A stretch of DNA of 49,187 bases from Rhodospirillales bacterium. GTDB lineage: Bacteria > Pseudomonadota > Alphaproteobacteria > Rhodospirillales > Casp-alpha2. A model generated the notes under the pieces. It made no database searches and was not told the DNA's origin. It saw only the letters and a program-made list of their open reading frames with translations. The first letter of the stretch is position 1. Each line of letters begins with the position of its first letter. Below, piece by piece: positions 7,382 to 15,355 of the stretch. The stretch lies in the NCBI GenBank assembly GCA_023145215.1, contig JAGLED010000012.1, positions 1 to 49,187 on the forward strand, given 5' to 3'. Made by a program: the position numbers and the translations under genes.

Positions 7382-9916
7382 TCAGCTGCCGCGGCGCCAC
7401 CAGCCACGACGGGCCGGTTTCTCGTCCTCGCGAAGCTGCGCGACGTCGATGATCGTCGTTTTCGCCGTTTCCGGCGGGGTCCTATCGGCCTCCGCTTCTT
7501 CGGCGGCGGCGATCTCGATCACCGGCTCGGAAGTATCCTCGGCAGCCTCGGGCTGCTCCTGGGTGTCCGCACCGTTCCCCTGTCCGTTGGACGGTTTGCC
7601 CTCGGCGGCAGCCTCGGCTGGCTCGGGTTCCGGCGCGTCCTCTTTGGCATCAGCGGCGTCGCCGCTGTCCGAAGCGTTGTCGGAGTCTTCCTTGGCGTCG
7701 GCTTTGGCGTCGTCTTTCTTGGCCGCCTTGTCGGTGCCTTTCTGATCGTCGGATTTCTTCGACCGGCGCGAACGGGACCGGCGTTTCGGTTTTTCGTCTT
7801 CGGATTTCTCGTCCGCAGCGTCGGCGGTTTCGGTCTTGTCCCCGGTCTCATCGGCGTTCTTCTGATCGGCCTCGTCCGGCGTTTCCACGTCCTTGGCTTC
7901 AGCGTCGGCTTTGTCATCGCCGGAGGAGGACTTGTCCTCGTCGGCGTCGTTGCCGTCCGCGTTCTGCTGCTCGCCGGCGTCATCTTCCTGGCCGCGGTTG
8001 CGGCGACGTCCGGCGCGGCGGCCACGGCGGCGGCGGCGCGAGCGTTTCGGCTGTTCTTCGCCGTCGCTGTCCGATTCCGATGCCTGACGGTTGTCGTCGG
8101 CATCGTCCTCATCGTCGTCGTCATGGTCGTTGTCGTCGGCGGAATGCGCGGCTTGATCGTGCTGATCCTCGTCCTTGCGCCCACGGCGGCCACGGCGTCG
8201 GCGGCGGCGTTTGCGGCCGCCATCCTCGTTGTCGCTGTCGTCGTCACCCGTTTGTTCGGTCGGCTGCGCCTCGACGGTCTTGCCGTCGGTGCGGACCCGC
8301 TCCATCCGGAAGTCCGGCGGGATCAGGCTGTCGTCGCTCTCCAGGAAGACCTTGATCTCGTAGTCTTCCTCGATGCGGGCGAGCATGTCGCGTTTGTGGT
8401 TGAGGATGTAGAGCGCGACGCTGGTCGGCATCCAGACCGTGATTTCGGTCGACCGCTTGCGCATTGCCTCTTCCTCGATGATGCGCAGCATCTGCAGCGC
8501 CGTCGTGTCGGTCGAGCGCCGGATTCCGGTGCCGCCGCAGTGCGGGCAGGGCTCGGTCTGTATTTCCTGAAGGCTCGGGCGCAGTCGCTGACGCGACATT
8601 TCCAGAAGACCGAACGGCGAGATGCGGCCGATCTGGATGCGCGCGCGGTCGGAGCGCATGGCGTCCTTGAGGGCGCGTTCCACCTTGTTCTGGTTGCGGT
8701 GGTTTTCCATGTCGATGAAGTCGATCACGATCAGGCCCGCGAGATCGCGGAGCCGGAGCTGGCGGGCGACTTCCTCGGCCGCTTCGATGTTGGTCTTGTA
8801 GGCGGTTTCCTCGATGTTCCGCTCACGCGTCGAGCGGCCCGAGTTGACGTCGATGGCGACCAGCGCCTCGGTCGAGTTGATGACGATGTAGCCGCCCGAT
8901 TTCAGCTGCACTTCCGGCTGGTGCATGCTGTCGATCTGGCCTTCGACCTGAAAACGCTGCAACAGCGGAATGTTGGTTTCCTTGTACGGCTGCACCCGTT
9001 TGGCGTGCGACGGCATCATGAGCTTCATGAAGTCCTTGGCCGTGCGGTAACCTTCCTCGCCGTTGACGATCACTTCCTCGATATCCTTGGTGTAGATATC
9101 GCGGATCGAGCGTTTGATCAGGTTGCCTTCCTCGTGGATCAGGGAGGGTGCGATACTCTCCAGCGTCTTCTGGCGTATCTGCTCCCACAACCGGATCAGG
9201 TATTCGTAATCGCGTTTGATTTCCGCCTTGGTCCGCTTGTCGCCCGCGGTGCGGACGATGACGGCCATCCCGTCAGGAATGCCGAGGTCCGACAGAATCG
9301 ATTTCAGGCGCTTGCGGTCCTGGCCGGACGCGATCTTGCGGGAAATCCCGCCGCCACGCGCGGTGTTCGGCATCAGCACGCAATAGCGCCCGGCGAGCGA
9401 CAGGTAGGTGGTCAGAGCCGCGCCTTTATTGCCGCGCTCTTCCTTGACGACCTGGATCAGCAGGATCTGGCGGCGCTTGATGACTTCCTGGATCTTGTAA
9501 CGGCGGCGGTCGACGACGGGGCGACGGATTTTCTCGGCCTCGTCGATCTCGTCCTCGCCGCCACCGACTTCCTCGACGGATGCATCGGGCTCTTCGTTTT
9601 CGAGCGCTTCCTGCGCCGCGCGCTGGGCGTCTTCTTCCTCGGCGATGAGGGCTTCGCGGTCGGCGACGGGAATTTGATAGTAGTCGGGATGGATTTCGCT
9701 GAAAGCAAGAAAACCGTGCCGGTTGCCGCCGTACTCGACGAACGCCGCCTGCAGGGACGGCTCAACACGGGTTACTTTTGCGAGATAGATATTCCCTTTT
9801 AGTTGTCTGCGGGATTCGACTTCGACATCAAAGTCTTCGACCCGGTTTCCTGACAGCACAACCACCCTGGTCTCTTCCGGGTGGGAGGCGTCGATTAACA
9901 TGCGTTTGGTAGCCAT
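7382..9916 (-). CDS. rne: Ribonuclease E/G family endoribonuclease
   Basis: An 844-residue RNase E, the endonuclease that organises the RNA degradosome and matures rRNA and tRNA. The start at 9916 gives the family-typical MATKRMLIDASHPEE; a longer frame reaches 10042 but is not family-like. The S1 domain (about 36-160) is interrupted by an acidic insert at about 90-135, as in alphaproteobacterial enzymes. Catalytic aspartates are D356 in AIDVNSGRS and D399 in VIDFIDMENH, equivalent to E. coli D303 and D346. The Zn-link cysteines are C457 and C460 in CPHCGG. From about residue 560 the protein is low complexity, with alternating Arg-rich blocks (RKRRRRRRGRRGRK) and Asp/Glu blocks, the usual disordered scaffold for RNA and degradosome partners, ending in a short conserved-looking RRGWWRRGS. 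Confidence 0.96.
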   Translation of the reverse strand: MATKRMLIDASHPEETRVVVLSGNRVEDFDVEVESRRQLKGNIYLAKVTRVEPSLQAAFVEYGGNRHGFLAFSEIHPDYYQIPVADREALIAEEEDAQRAAQEALENEEPDASVEEVGGGEDEIDEAEKIRRPVVDRRRYKIQEVIKRRQILLIQVVKEERGNKGAALTTYLSLAGRYCVLMPNTARGGGISRKIASGQDRKRLKSILSDLGIPDGMAVIVRTAGDKRTKAEIKRDYEYLIRLWEQIRQKTLESIAPSLIHEEGNLIKRSIRDIYTKDIEEVIVNGEEGYRTAKDFMKLMMPSHAKRVQPYKETNIPLLQRFQVEGQIDSMHQPEVQLKSGGYIVINSTEALVAIDVNSGRSTRERNIEETAYKTNIEAAEEVARQLRLRDLAGLIVIDFIDMENHRNQNKVERALKDAMRSDRARIQIGRISPFGLLEMSRQRLRPSLQEIQTEPCPHCGGTGIRRSTDTTALQMLRIIEEEAMRKRSTEITVWMPTSVALYILNHKRDMLARIEEDYEIKVFLESDDSLIPPDFRMERVRTDGKTVEAQPTEQTGDDDSDNEDGGRKRRRRRRGRRGRKDEDQHDQAAHSADDNDHDDDDEDDADDNRQASESDSDGEEQPKRSRRRRRGRRAGRRRNRGQEDDAGEQQNADGNDADEDKSSSGDDKADAEAKDVETPDEADQKNADETGDKTETADAADEKSEDEKPKRRSRSRRSKKSDDQKGTDKAAKKDDAKADAKEDSDNASDSGDAADAKEDAPEPEPAEAAAEGKPSNGQGNGADTQEQPEAAEDTSEPVIEIAAAEEAEADRTPPETAKTTIIDVAQLREDEKPARRGWWRRGS

Positions 9917-10381
9917 TGAAACAGAAACTCCGAGGCACACATGTACTTGACGTTTCGCGTGAACGCTGGACGTACAAGGGGGGGGCGTGCCGATAGGTGT
10001 GGTAAGAACCGGCGGCGCCTCGGGGAACAACAACGACGGCACACCGGGCGCCAGATGGCATCCGGGTGAATTTCGTCTCGTTCTTGCGGGCGGCTTGCAC
10101 CGGCATGTGAAAAAGGCCTTATATTTTACGGGGTGCCGGTCGGATTACCGACACACAAAAATTCGGACTCGTTCGGGTGCGCTGCGCGGGGCATGGGCGC
10201 CGCGTCTGCGGACCGAAAACGTGATCGCCATATGCGACCAACGTTAACATAACCGTAGGATTTCAATTCCACAATGTCATAATAACGATGGTGCAGCCCG
10301 CCGAGAATGCTTGAGAGCGGGCGCATCCGGTGTTTATAACGGCCATATATGGTAAATTTTTAGGACCGGCGGACGCAAAAT
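9917..10381. other. Long divergent intergenic region between rne and the amidase gene
   Basis: This 465-base stretch holds no convincing gene. On the rne side it probably contains a long untranslated leader: the only AT-rich, promoter-like stretch facing rne lies near 10120-10135 (minus-strand TAAAATATAAGG), which would give a leader of roughly 200 bases; no good -35 box is visible, so this is weak. A run of eight G lies at about 9978-9985. RNase E genes in enterobacteria are autoregulated through a long 5' leader, and the same may hold here. On the amidase side there is a better sigma70-like promoter at 10311-10340 (listed separately). The stretch 10230-10300 is notably AT-richer than its surroundings. 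Confidence 0.5.
10311..10340 (+). promoter_or_regulatory. Putative sigma70 promoter for the amidase gene
   Basis: TTGAGA (10311-10316) and TATAAC (10335-10340) are separated by 18 bases, a reasonable match to the housekeeping promoter consensus. The amidase ATG lies about 40 bases further on. Seen by eye only. Confidence 0.4.
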
Positions 10382-11785
10382 ATGGGCAACAGCGGTTTTC
10401 GCCCGATTCTATTCGCGTTGTTCCTGACGCTCTTCGGCGCGTCGGGCGCTTTGGCTGCGGATGCGGAAGTCACCGACATCCGTGTCGGCAAGCACGGCCT
10501 GTCGACGCGCATCGTCGTCGACCTGGACCGTCCGGTCACGGCGCAGGTCTTCACGCTGGCCGGGCCCGCCAGGCTGGTGATCGACCTGCCCGAAGTGGGC
10601 TGGCGCCTGCCGCAGCGGCCTTTGCCCGCCGATGTCGGGCTTCTTTCGAAATTGCGCTACGGCCTGTTTCAGCCGGGCAACTCGCGCATCGTCGTCGATT
10701 TGAACGAACCGTCGCGGGTCCATGACGCGATGTCGCTTCCCGGTGCGGGGGGACAGCCCGACCGGCTCGTGATCGATCTCGCGCGCGCGACGGGCAAGGC
10801 GTTTCTGGAGAGCGTCGCAAGGCCGCCGATGCGAATCGAAGGCAGTGAATCGCAGATCGCCAGCGCCACGTACGTGAATACCCCGAAACCGCGGAACGCC
10901 GAGCCGGCGCCTGCCCCGGTCGCGCAGCCCGCCCGGCCCAAGACCGCGGCCGCCGGCGTCGATGTGCCCGAGAAACCGCTGCCGCCGTCCATCGCCAACG
11001 CCATCGATCAGGCCAAGGTGAAGCACGACGCCGCGGAAACTCGCCTTGCGTCGTTACGGGTGCCGATGAAGCCGCCGGTCCCGGGGCAATTCCGGAAACG
11101 CATTATCGTCATCGATCCCGGCCATGGCGGCGTCGATCCGGGCGCCATCGGCGTTTCCGGCATTTACGAAAAACACATCACGCTCGCCGCCGCGCGCGAC
11201 CTGAAACGCCACCTGGAAGGGACGGGGCGCTTCGACGTCAAGCTGACGCGCGACCGGGATATCTTCATCCGCCTGCGCAACCGGATCGAACGGGCGCGGG
11301 AAATGAAGGCGGACCTGTTCATTTCGCTGCATGCGGATACGATCCGGAACCGGGGCGTGCGTGGGCTGTCGCTCTATACGCTTTCCGAACGGGCATCGGA
11401 CAAGGAAGCGGCGCAGTTGGCAGAACGTGAGAACAAGGCCGACCTGATCGCCGGGATCGATCTCACGCACGAAAGCGCCGAAGTGACGAACATTCTCATC
11501 GACCTGGCGCAGCGGGAAACCATGAACCAGTCGGCGAAACTGGCGGCCCTTCTGGTTGATGAGTTGGAGGGCCGGGTCAACATCCTCAGGAATCCGCACC
11601 GCTTCGCGGGCTTCGCGGTCCTGAAGGCGCCGGACATTCCGTCGGTGCTGATCGAACTCGGGTTCCTGTCGAACAAGGAAGACGAACGCCAGCTCCGCTC
11701 CAAGTCGCACCGCAGAAAGCTGGCCCAGTCCATCGCCGGCGCGGTCGACCGCTATTTCGCCAAGATCGAATCAGCGAGCCGTTAA
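10382..11785 (+). CDS. N-acetylmuramoyl-L-alanine amidase (AmiC-like, AMIN + Amidase_3)
   Basis: A 467-residue exported cell-wall hydrolase that cuts the amide bond between MurNAc and the stem peptide, mainly to separate daughter cells. A signal peptide ends at GALA|AD (about residue 25). An AMIN domain follows at about 28-135 (TRIVVDLDRPVTAQVF, RLVIDLP, SRIVVDLNEP), which targets peptidoglycan or the division site. A Pro/Ala-rich linker spans about 165-235. The zinc amidase domain starts with VIDPGHGGVDPGA (H248), IYEKHITL (E263), then LFISLHAD and the catalytic Glu in VLIELGFLSN. Amidases of this class are usually switched on by LytM factors such as EnvC or NlpD; none is seen nearby. It precedes the PBP1A gene in the same direction, a common pairing in this group. 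Confidence 0.95.
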   Translation: MGNSGFRPILFALFLTLFGASGALAADAEVTDIRVGKHGLSTRIVVDLDRPVTAQVFTLAGPARLVIDLPEVGWRLPQRPLPADVGLLSKLRYGLFQPGNSRIVVDLNEPSRVHDAMSLPGAGGQPDRLVIDLARATGKAFLESVARPPMRIEGSESQIASATYVNTPKPRNAEPAPAPVAQPARPKTAAAGVDVPEKPLPPSIANAIDQAKVKHDAAETRLASLRVPMKPPVPGQFRKRIIVIDPGHGGVDPGAIGVSGIYEKHITLAAARDLKRHLEGTGRFDVKLTRDRDIFIRLRNRIERAREMKADLFISLHADTIRNRGVRGLSLYTLSERASDKEAAQLAERENKADLIAGIDLTHESAEVTNILIDLAQRETMNQSAKLAALLVDELEGRVNILRNPHRFAGFAVLKAPDIPSVLIELGFLSNKEDERQLRSKSHRRKLAQSIAGAVDRYFAKIESASR

Positions 11786-11926
11786 CATCAGGCGGGTGTG
11801 ACGGACGTCGTAGTTTCTTTGCCACGGATCGGACACATTCTTATTCTAGATGCTGTTACGGACTCCGCGAACGGGGCCGGGCATGATACTAAGGAACGGC
11901 ACGGTTAACGGGATTTTGCTGCCGGT

Positions 11927-14389
11927 ATGAAATTTTTCGTTCGTTTCACTTTGATAACGCTGTCGCTTCTGGTGCTGGCGGCGGCGGCCGTCGGCGGCGG
12001 CACGCTTTACGTGCTGCACACGTACGGCCGCGATCTGCCCGATTACCGTCAGCTTGCGACCTACGATCCGCAGGTGATGACCCGCGTCCATGCCGGTGAC
12101 GGGCGGCTTTTGGCCGAGTTCGCGATCGAGAAACGGGCATTCGTGCCGATCGAGGCGATGCCGAAGCGCATCATCGACGCGTTTCTCTCCGCCGAGGACA
12201 AATCGTTCTACACCCATTCAGGGATCGATTTCACGGGCGTCGCGCGTGCGGTGGTGACGAACCTGCAAAACTTCGCCACCGGACGGCGGCTCGTCGGTGC
12301 GTCGACGATCACCCAGCAGGTCGCGAAGAACTTCCTTCTGACCAACGAGGTCTCGTTCGACCGCAAGATCAAGGAAGCAATCCTGGCGGTCCGCATCGAG
12401 CGCGCCTTCACCAAGGACAAGATCCTCGAACTGTATCTGAACGAAATCTATCTCGGTTACGGTTCTTACGGTGTCGCCGCGGCGGCACTCAATTACTTCA
12501 ACAAATCGCTGAACGAGCTCACGATCGCCGAGGCGGCGTATCTGGCGGCGCTCCCGAAAGCGCCCAACAACTACAACCCCGTGACCAAGCGCGATGCCGC
12601 CAAGGGGCGGCGCAACTGGGTCGTGAACCGGATGGCCGAAGACGGCCGCATCACCGCCGAGCAGGCCGAGGAGGCGACCAACGAGCCCTTGCTGGTGGCC
12701 AGCCGCGAGGAAACGGAGTTCGTGCAGGCCGACTATTTCACCGAGGAAGTGCGCCGCGAACTGGTCGACCGCTTCGGCGAGGATCAGCTCTATCAGGGCG
12801 GCTTGTCGGTGCGCACGACCCTCGATCCGAAACTGCAGGATATCGCACGGCGCGCGCTCCGGCGCGGGCTCGAGGCCTATGACCGCCGCCACGGTTACCG
12901 GGGGCCGGTGACGACGGCGCCGGCCGGTCAGCGGCTCGACACGCCGCTCGACTGGAGGGTCTATCTGGGTTCGATCAAGCGGCCCAACGGGATGGGCGAA
13001 AAGCAGCTTGCCGTCGTGACCGGCGTCGACGACCAAAAGGGATATGCCGAGATCGGCGTCGAGGACGGCACGGCGGGGACTATTCCGCTGGACGAATTGA
13101 AGTGGGCGCGTGAAGAGATCGAGCATCTGAAGCGCGGCGCATCGGTCAAGAAACCGTCCGACGTGCTGACCGTGGGAGATGTCGTCATCGTCGAGCCGGT
13201 GCAGGCCGGCGAAGGGAAGGCCGATAACACCTACAGCCTGCAGCAGATCCCGGAAGTTAACGGCGGCATCATCGCCATTGACCCGCACACCGGCCGCGTT
13301 CTTGCGATGGTTGGCGGATATTCGTTCGAACGCAGCCAGTTCAACCGCGCCACCCAGGCGAAGCGACAGCCGGGTTCAGCCTTCAAGCCGTTCGTATACC
13401 TGGCGGGGCTCGACATGGGCTTCACGCCCTCGACGCGTATTCTCGATGCGCCGTTCGTCATCGATCAGGGCCCGGGCCTGCCGAAATGGCGTCCCGCCAA
13501 CTACGGTAAGAAGTTCTACGGAGCGTCGACGATGCGGCTCGGGATTGAAAAGTCGCGTAACCTGATGACCGTGCGCCTGGCGCAGACCATCGGCATGGAC
13601 CGGGTTGCCGCATACGCGAAACGCTTCGGTATCGTCGAAGACCTGCCGCAGACGCTTTCGATGGCGCTCGGCGCACGGGAAACCACGTTGATCAAGCTGA
13701 CCTCGGCGTACGCGATGCTGGTCAACGGCGGCAAGAAAATCACACCGGCCCTGATCGACCGGGTGCAGGACCGTCTCGGGCGCACGGTCTACCGCCATGA
13801 CGACCGCAAGTGCCCGGATTGCCGGGCCGATGCCTGGCACGAGCAGCGCGTTCCCCAAATTCCGGACACCCGTCCGCAGATTACCGATCCGGCGAGCGCG
13901 TACCAGATCGTCAGTATGTTGCGCGGCGTGGTCGAGCGCGGTACCGGCCGGCGCATTTCCGAAATCGACAAGCCGCTCGCCGGCAAGACCGGCACGACAA
14001 ACGAAGAACGCGACACGTGGTTTATCGGGTTTTCGCCTGACCTCGCGGTCGGCGTGTTCGTCGGCTACGACGACCCGGTGCCGCTGGGCCGTCACGAAAC
14101 CGGTTCGTCCGTATCGGCGCCTGTTTTCCGTGATTTCATGGCCGACGCGCTCAAGGGGCAGCCGGCGATCCCGTTCCGGACCCCGCCCGGCATTCGCCTG
14201 GTCCGCGTCAACGCGCGCACCGGCCTGCCGATCCAGCCGGGCGAGTCCAACGTGATCCTGGAAGCCTTCAAGGAAGGGACCGTGCCCGACAGTTCGACCA
14301 ACGTGATCGAGGGGCAGAGCTGGAGTGAGCCGGGCTCGTCCGAGAATTTCTCGAGCGCTCCGCTTTCCGGGACCGGCGGGCTTTATTGA
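11927..14389 (+). CDS. mrcA: Penicillin-binding protein 1A (bifunctional transglycosylase/transpeptidase)
   Basis: An 820-residue class A PBP that polymerises glycan strands and cross-links them. A cytoplasmic stub and membrane anchor (about 8-30) lead into the GT51 domain: catalytic E90 in SAEDKSFYTHSGID, then GASTITQQVAKNF and a second glutamate in LELYLNEIYLGYGSYG. The region at about 330-430 is the OB-like domain typical of PBP1A. The transpeptidase has the nucleophile S484 in GSAFKPF, an SRN motif in EKSRNLM, and KTGT at about 687. Two cysteines in RKCPDCRADAWHEQRV form a small insert of the kind often seen in alphaproteobacterial PBP1A. The tail is Ser/Gly-rich. It follows the amidase by 141 bases. 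Confidence 0.95.
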   Translation: MKFFVRFTLITLSLLVLAAAAVGGGTLYVLHTYGRDLPDYRQLATYDPQVMTRVHAGDGRLLAEFAIEKRAFVPIEAMPKRIIDAFLSAEDKSFYTHSGIDFTGVARAVVTNLQNFATGRRLVGASTITQQVAKNFLLTNEVSFDRKIKEAILAVRIERAFTKDKILELYLNEIYLGYGSYGVAAAALNYFNKSLNELTIAEAAYLAALPKAPNNYNPVTKRDAAKGRRNWVVNRMAEDGRITAEQAEEATNEPLLVASREETEFVQADYFTEEVRRELVDRFGEDQLYQGGLSVRTTLDPKLQDIARRALRRGLEAYDRRHGYRGPVTTAPAGQRLDTPLDWRVYLGSIKRPNGMGEKQLAVVTGVDDQKGYAEIGVEDGTAGTIPLDELKWAREEIEHLKRGASVKKPSDVLTVGDVVIVEPVQAGEGKADNTYSLQQIPEVNGGIIAIDPHTGRVLAMVGGYSFERSQFNRATQAKRQPGSAFKPFVYLAGLDMGFTPSTRILDAPFVIDQGPGLPKWRPANYGKKFYGASTMRLGIEKSRNLMTVRLAQTIGMDRVAAYAKRFGIVEDLPQTLSMALGARETTLIKLTSAYAMLVNGGKKITPALIDRVQDRLGRTVYRHDDRKCPDCRADAWHEQRVPQIPDTRPQITDPASAYQIVSMLRGVVERGTGRRISEIDKPLAGKTGTTNEERDTWFIGFSPDLAVGVFVGYDDPVPLGRHETGSSVSAPVFRDFMADALKGQPAIPFRTPPGIRLVRVNARTGLPIQPGESNVILEAFKEGTVPDSSTNVIEGQSWSEPGSSENFSSAPLSGTGGLY

Positions 14390-14398
14390 TCTGACCTA

Positions 14399-14494
14399 GC
14401 CGCGCCTGTCCAGCGCTTGCATTAGCCGCGCCTGTCCAGCGCTTGCATTAGCCGCGCTTGTCCAGCGCTTGCATTAGCCGCGCTTGTCCAGCGC
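14399..14494 (-). repeat. 26-bp tandem repeat made of the lysE 3' end
   Basis: Three full 26-bp units (14399-14424, 14425-14450, 14451-14476) precede a partial fourth (14477-14494) that is the genuine last 18 coding bases of the lysE-type gene (codons for ALDKRG). Units 1 and 2 are identical; unit 3 differs at one base. Read on the minus strand each unit is TAATGC followed by AAGCGCTGGACAAGCGCGGC, so the gene's last codons and stop have been copied three times downstream. Each unit holds a GCGCT-GGACA-AGCGC dyad that could form a small hairpin between the convergent ponA-type and lysE-type genes. Confidence 0.95.
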
Positions 14495-15109
14495 GAGAAA
14501 AGCCGCCAACCCCAATAAAGACGACCCGGTGATCCACTTCTGCGCCCGTATCGCGCCCGGGTGCCGCTTGACCCAGTTGCCGGCCGACCCGAACACCCAA
14601 GCGACGCCGAGAATCCACACCAGCCCGCCGGATGCGAACACGCTCCCGTAAAACAGCATCTGCAGCGTCACGTCGCCGTGCGCCGCATCGGTGAACTGGG
14701 GCAGGAATGCGAGGAAGAACAGCGCGATCTTGGGATTAAGGATGTTGCAGACGAATCCTTGCCGGTAGAGCCGCCAGTTGTCGCGCTTGGTCGTGGCGGG
14801 TTTGAGGGCGTCGTCGTCGCCCTTGCCTGTGAGCGCGCGAAGGCCCAGATAAATCAGATAGGCGATCCCGGCCCACTTGATGATCGCGAACGCCGCCGGG
14901 AACACCTTGAGCACGGCGGCGAGACCGAAGGACGCCGCGAACATGTGCACGAGAATCCCCGTCGAGATTCCCAGCGCCGATAACGCGCCGGCGCGCCGCC
15001 CCTGACCCATGGCACGTGTGGCGACATAGATCATGTCGGGCCCCGGCGAGATATAGAGGGCGAGCGAGGCGGCGATGAAAACGCCGAGCGTGGCGGGATC
15101 GATAACCAT
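14474..15109 (-). CDS. LysE/RhtB-family amino-acid exporter
   Basis: A 211-residue membrane protein with about six hydrophobic segments and the LysE/RhtB signature at its N-terminus (LYISPGPDMIYVATRAMGQGRRAG) and again mid-protein (GFVCNILNPKIALFFLAFLP). These carriers export amino acids such as lysine, homoserine, threonine or their analogues by proton exchange; the substrate cannot be read from sequence. It stands alone, inverted between the PBP1A gene and prfB, genes that are usually neighbours in related bacteria. It is flanked by a tandem repeat at its 3' end and a palindromic REP-like element upstream, which suggests a later insertion. A second family member, clearly divergent, lies at 45718-46320. 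Confidence 0.9.
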   Translation of the reverse strand: MVIDPATLGVFIAASLALYISPGPDMIYVATRAMGQGRRAGALSALGISTGILVHMFAASFGLAAVLKVFPAAFAIIKWAGIAYLIYLGLRALTGKGDDDALKPATTKRDNWRLYRQGFVCNILNPKIALFFLAFLPQFTDAAHGDVTLQMLFYGSVFASGGLVWILGVAWVFGSAGNWVKRHPGAIRAQKWITGSSLLGLAAFLALDKRG

Positions 15110-15167
15110 GCCGGGACTTTATGCCTGCGCAAGATTTCGCGAAACCCGATTCTTGATTTGCCGGATA

Positions 15168-15277
15168 CCCCCTCACCTAACCTCTCCCCCTGAAAGGGGG
15201 AGAGGGATGAGTTTGCGGGATTATTGGACCAGGGTCCCTCTCCCCCACGCCGGTGGGGGAGAGGACAGGTGAGGGGG
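15168..15277. repeat. REP-like palindromic element, family A, copy 1
   Basis: A 110-bp element bounded by perfect 11-bp inverted ends, CCCCCTCACCT and AGGTGAGGGGG. Inside are two strong hairpins: CCTCTCCCCCT with loop GAA, and CCTCTCCCCCAC with loop GCCG. A second full copy lies at 45606-45717 and a third begins at 49168. Its structure is that of a non-coding REP/BIME-like or MITE-like repeat. It sits between the lysE-type gene and prfB. Confidence 0.92.
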
Positions 15278-15293
15278 CGCTGAATGACCACGC

Positions 15294-15322
15294 TTGAGCC
15301 AGCGGTAGATGACCGTTAAATA
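15294..15322 (+). promoter_or_regulatory. Putative sigma70 promoter for prfB
   Basis: TTGAGC (15294-15299) and TAAATA (15317-15322) are spaced by 17 bases, 33 bases before the prfB start. It starts just after the REP-like element, so prfB would have its own transcription start despite the insertion that separates it from the PBP1A gene. AGGAGAGGA at 15337-15345 is the ribosome site. Confidence 0.45.
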
Positions 15323-15355
15323 GACGGTGAGATCACAGGAGAGGAAGTCTTTCGC

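Noticed and set aside
8123-9802. Long plus-strand frame opposite rne
   Set aside because: It mirrors conserved RNase E codons and lacks any protein-family pattern or ribosome site.
9978-9985. Run of eight G as a phase-variable tract
   Set aside because: It lies in non-coding DNA upstream of rne, outside any reading frame or obvious promoter spacer.
14399-14494. Short direct repeats that might be a CRISPR array
   Set aside because: The units are head-to-tail with no spacers, and they are copies of a neighbouring gene's end.
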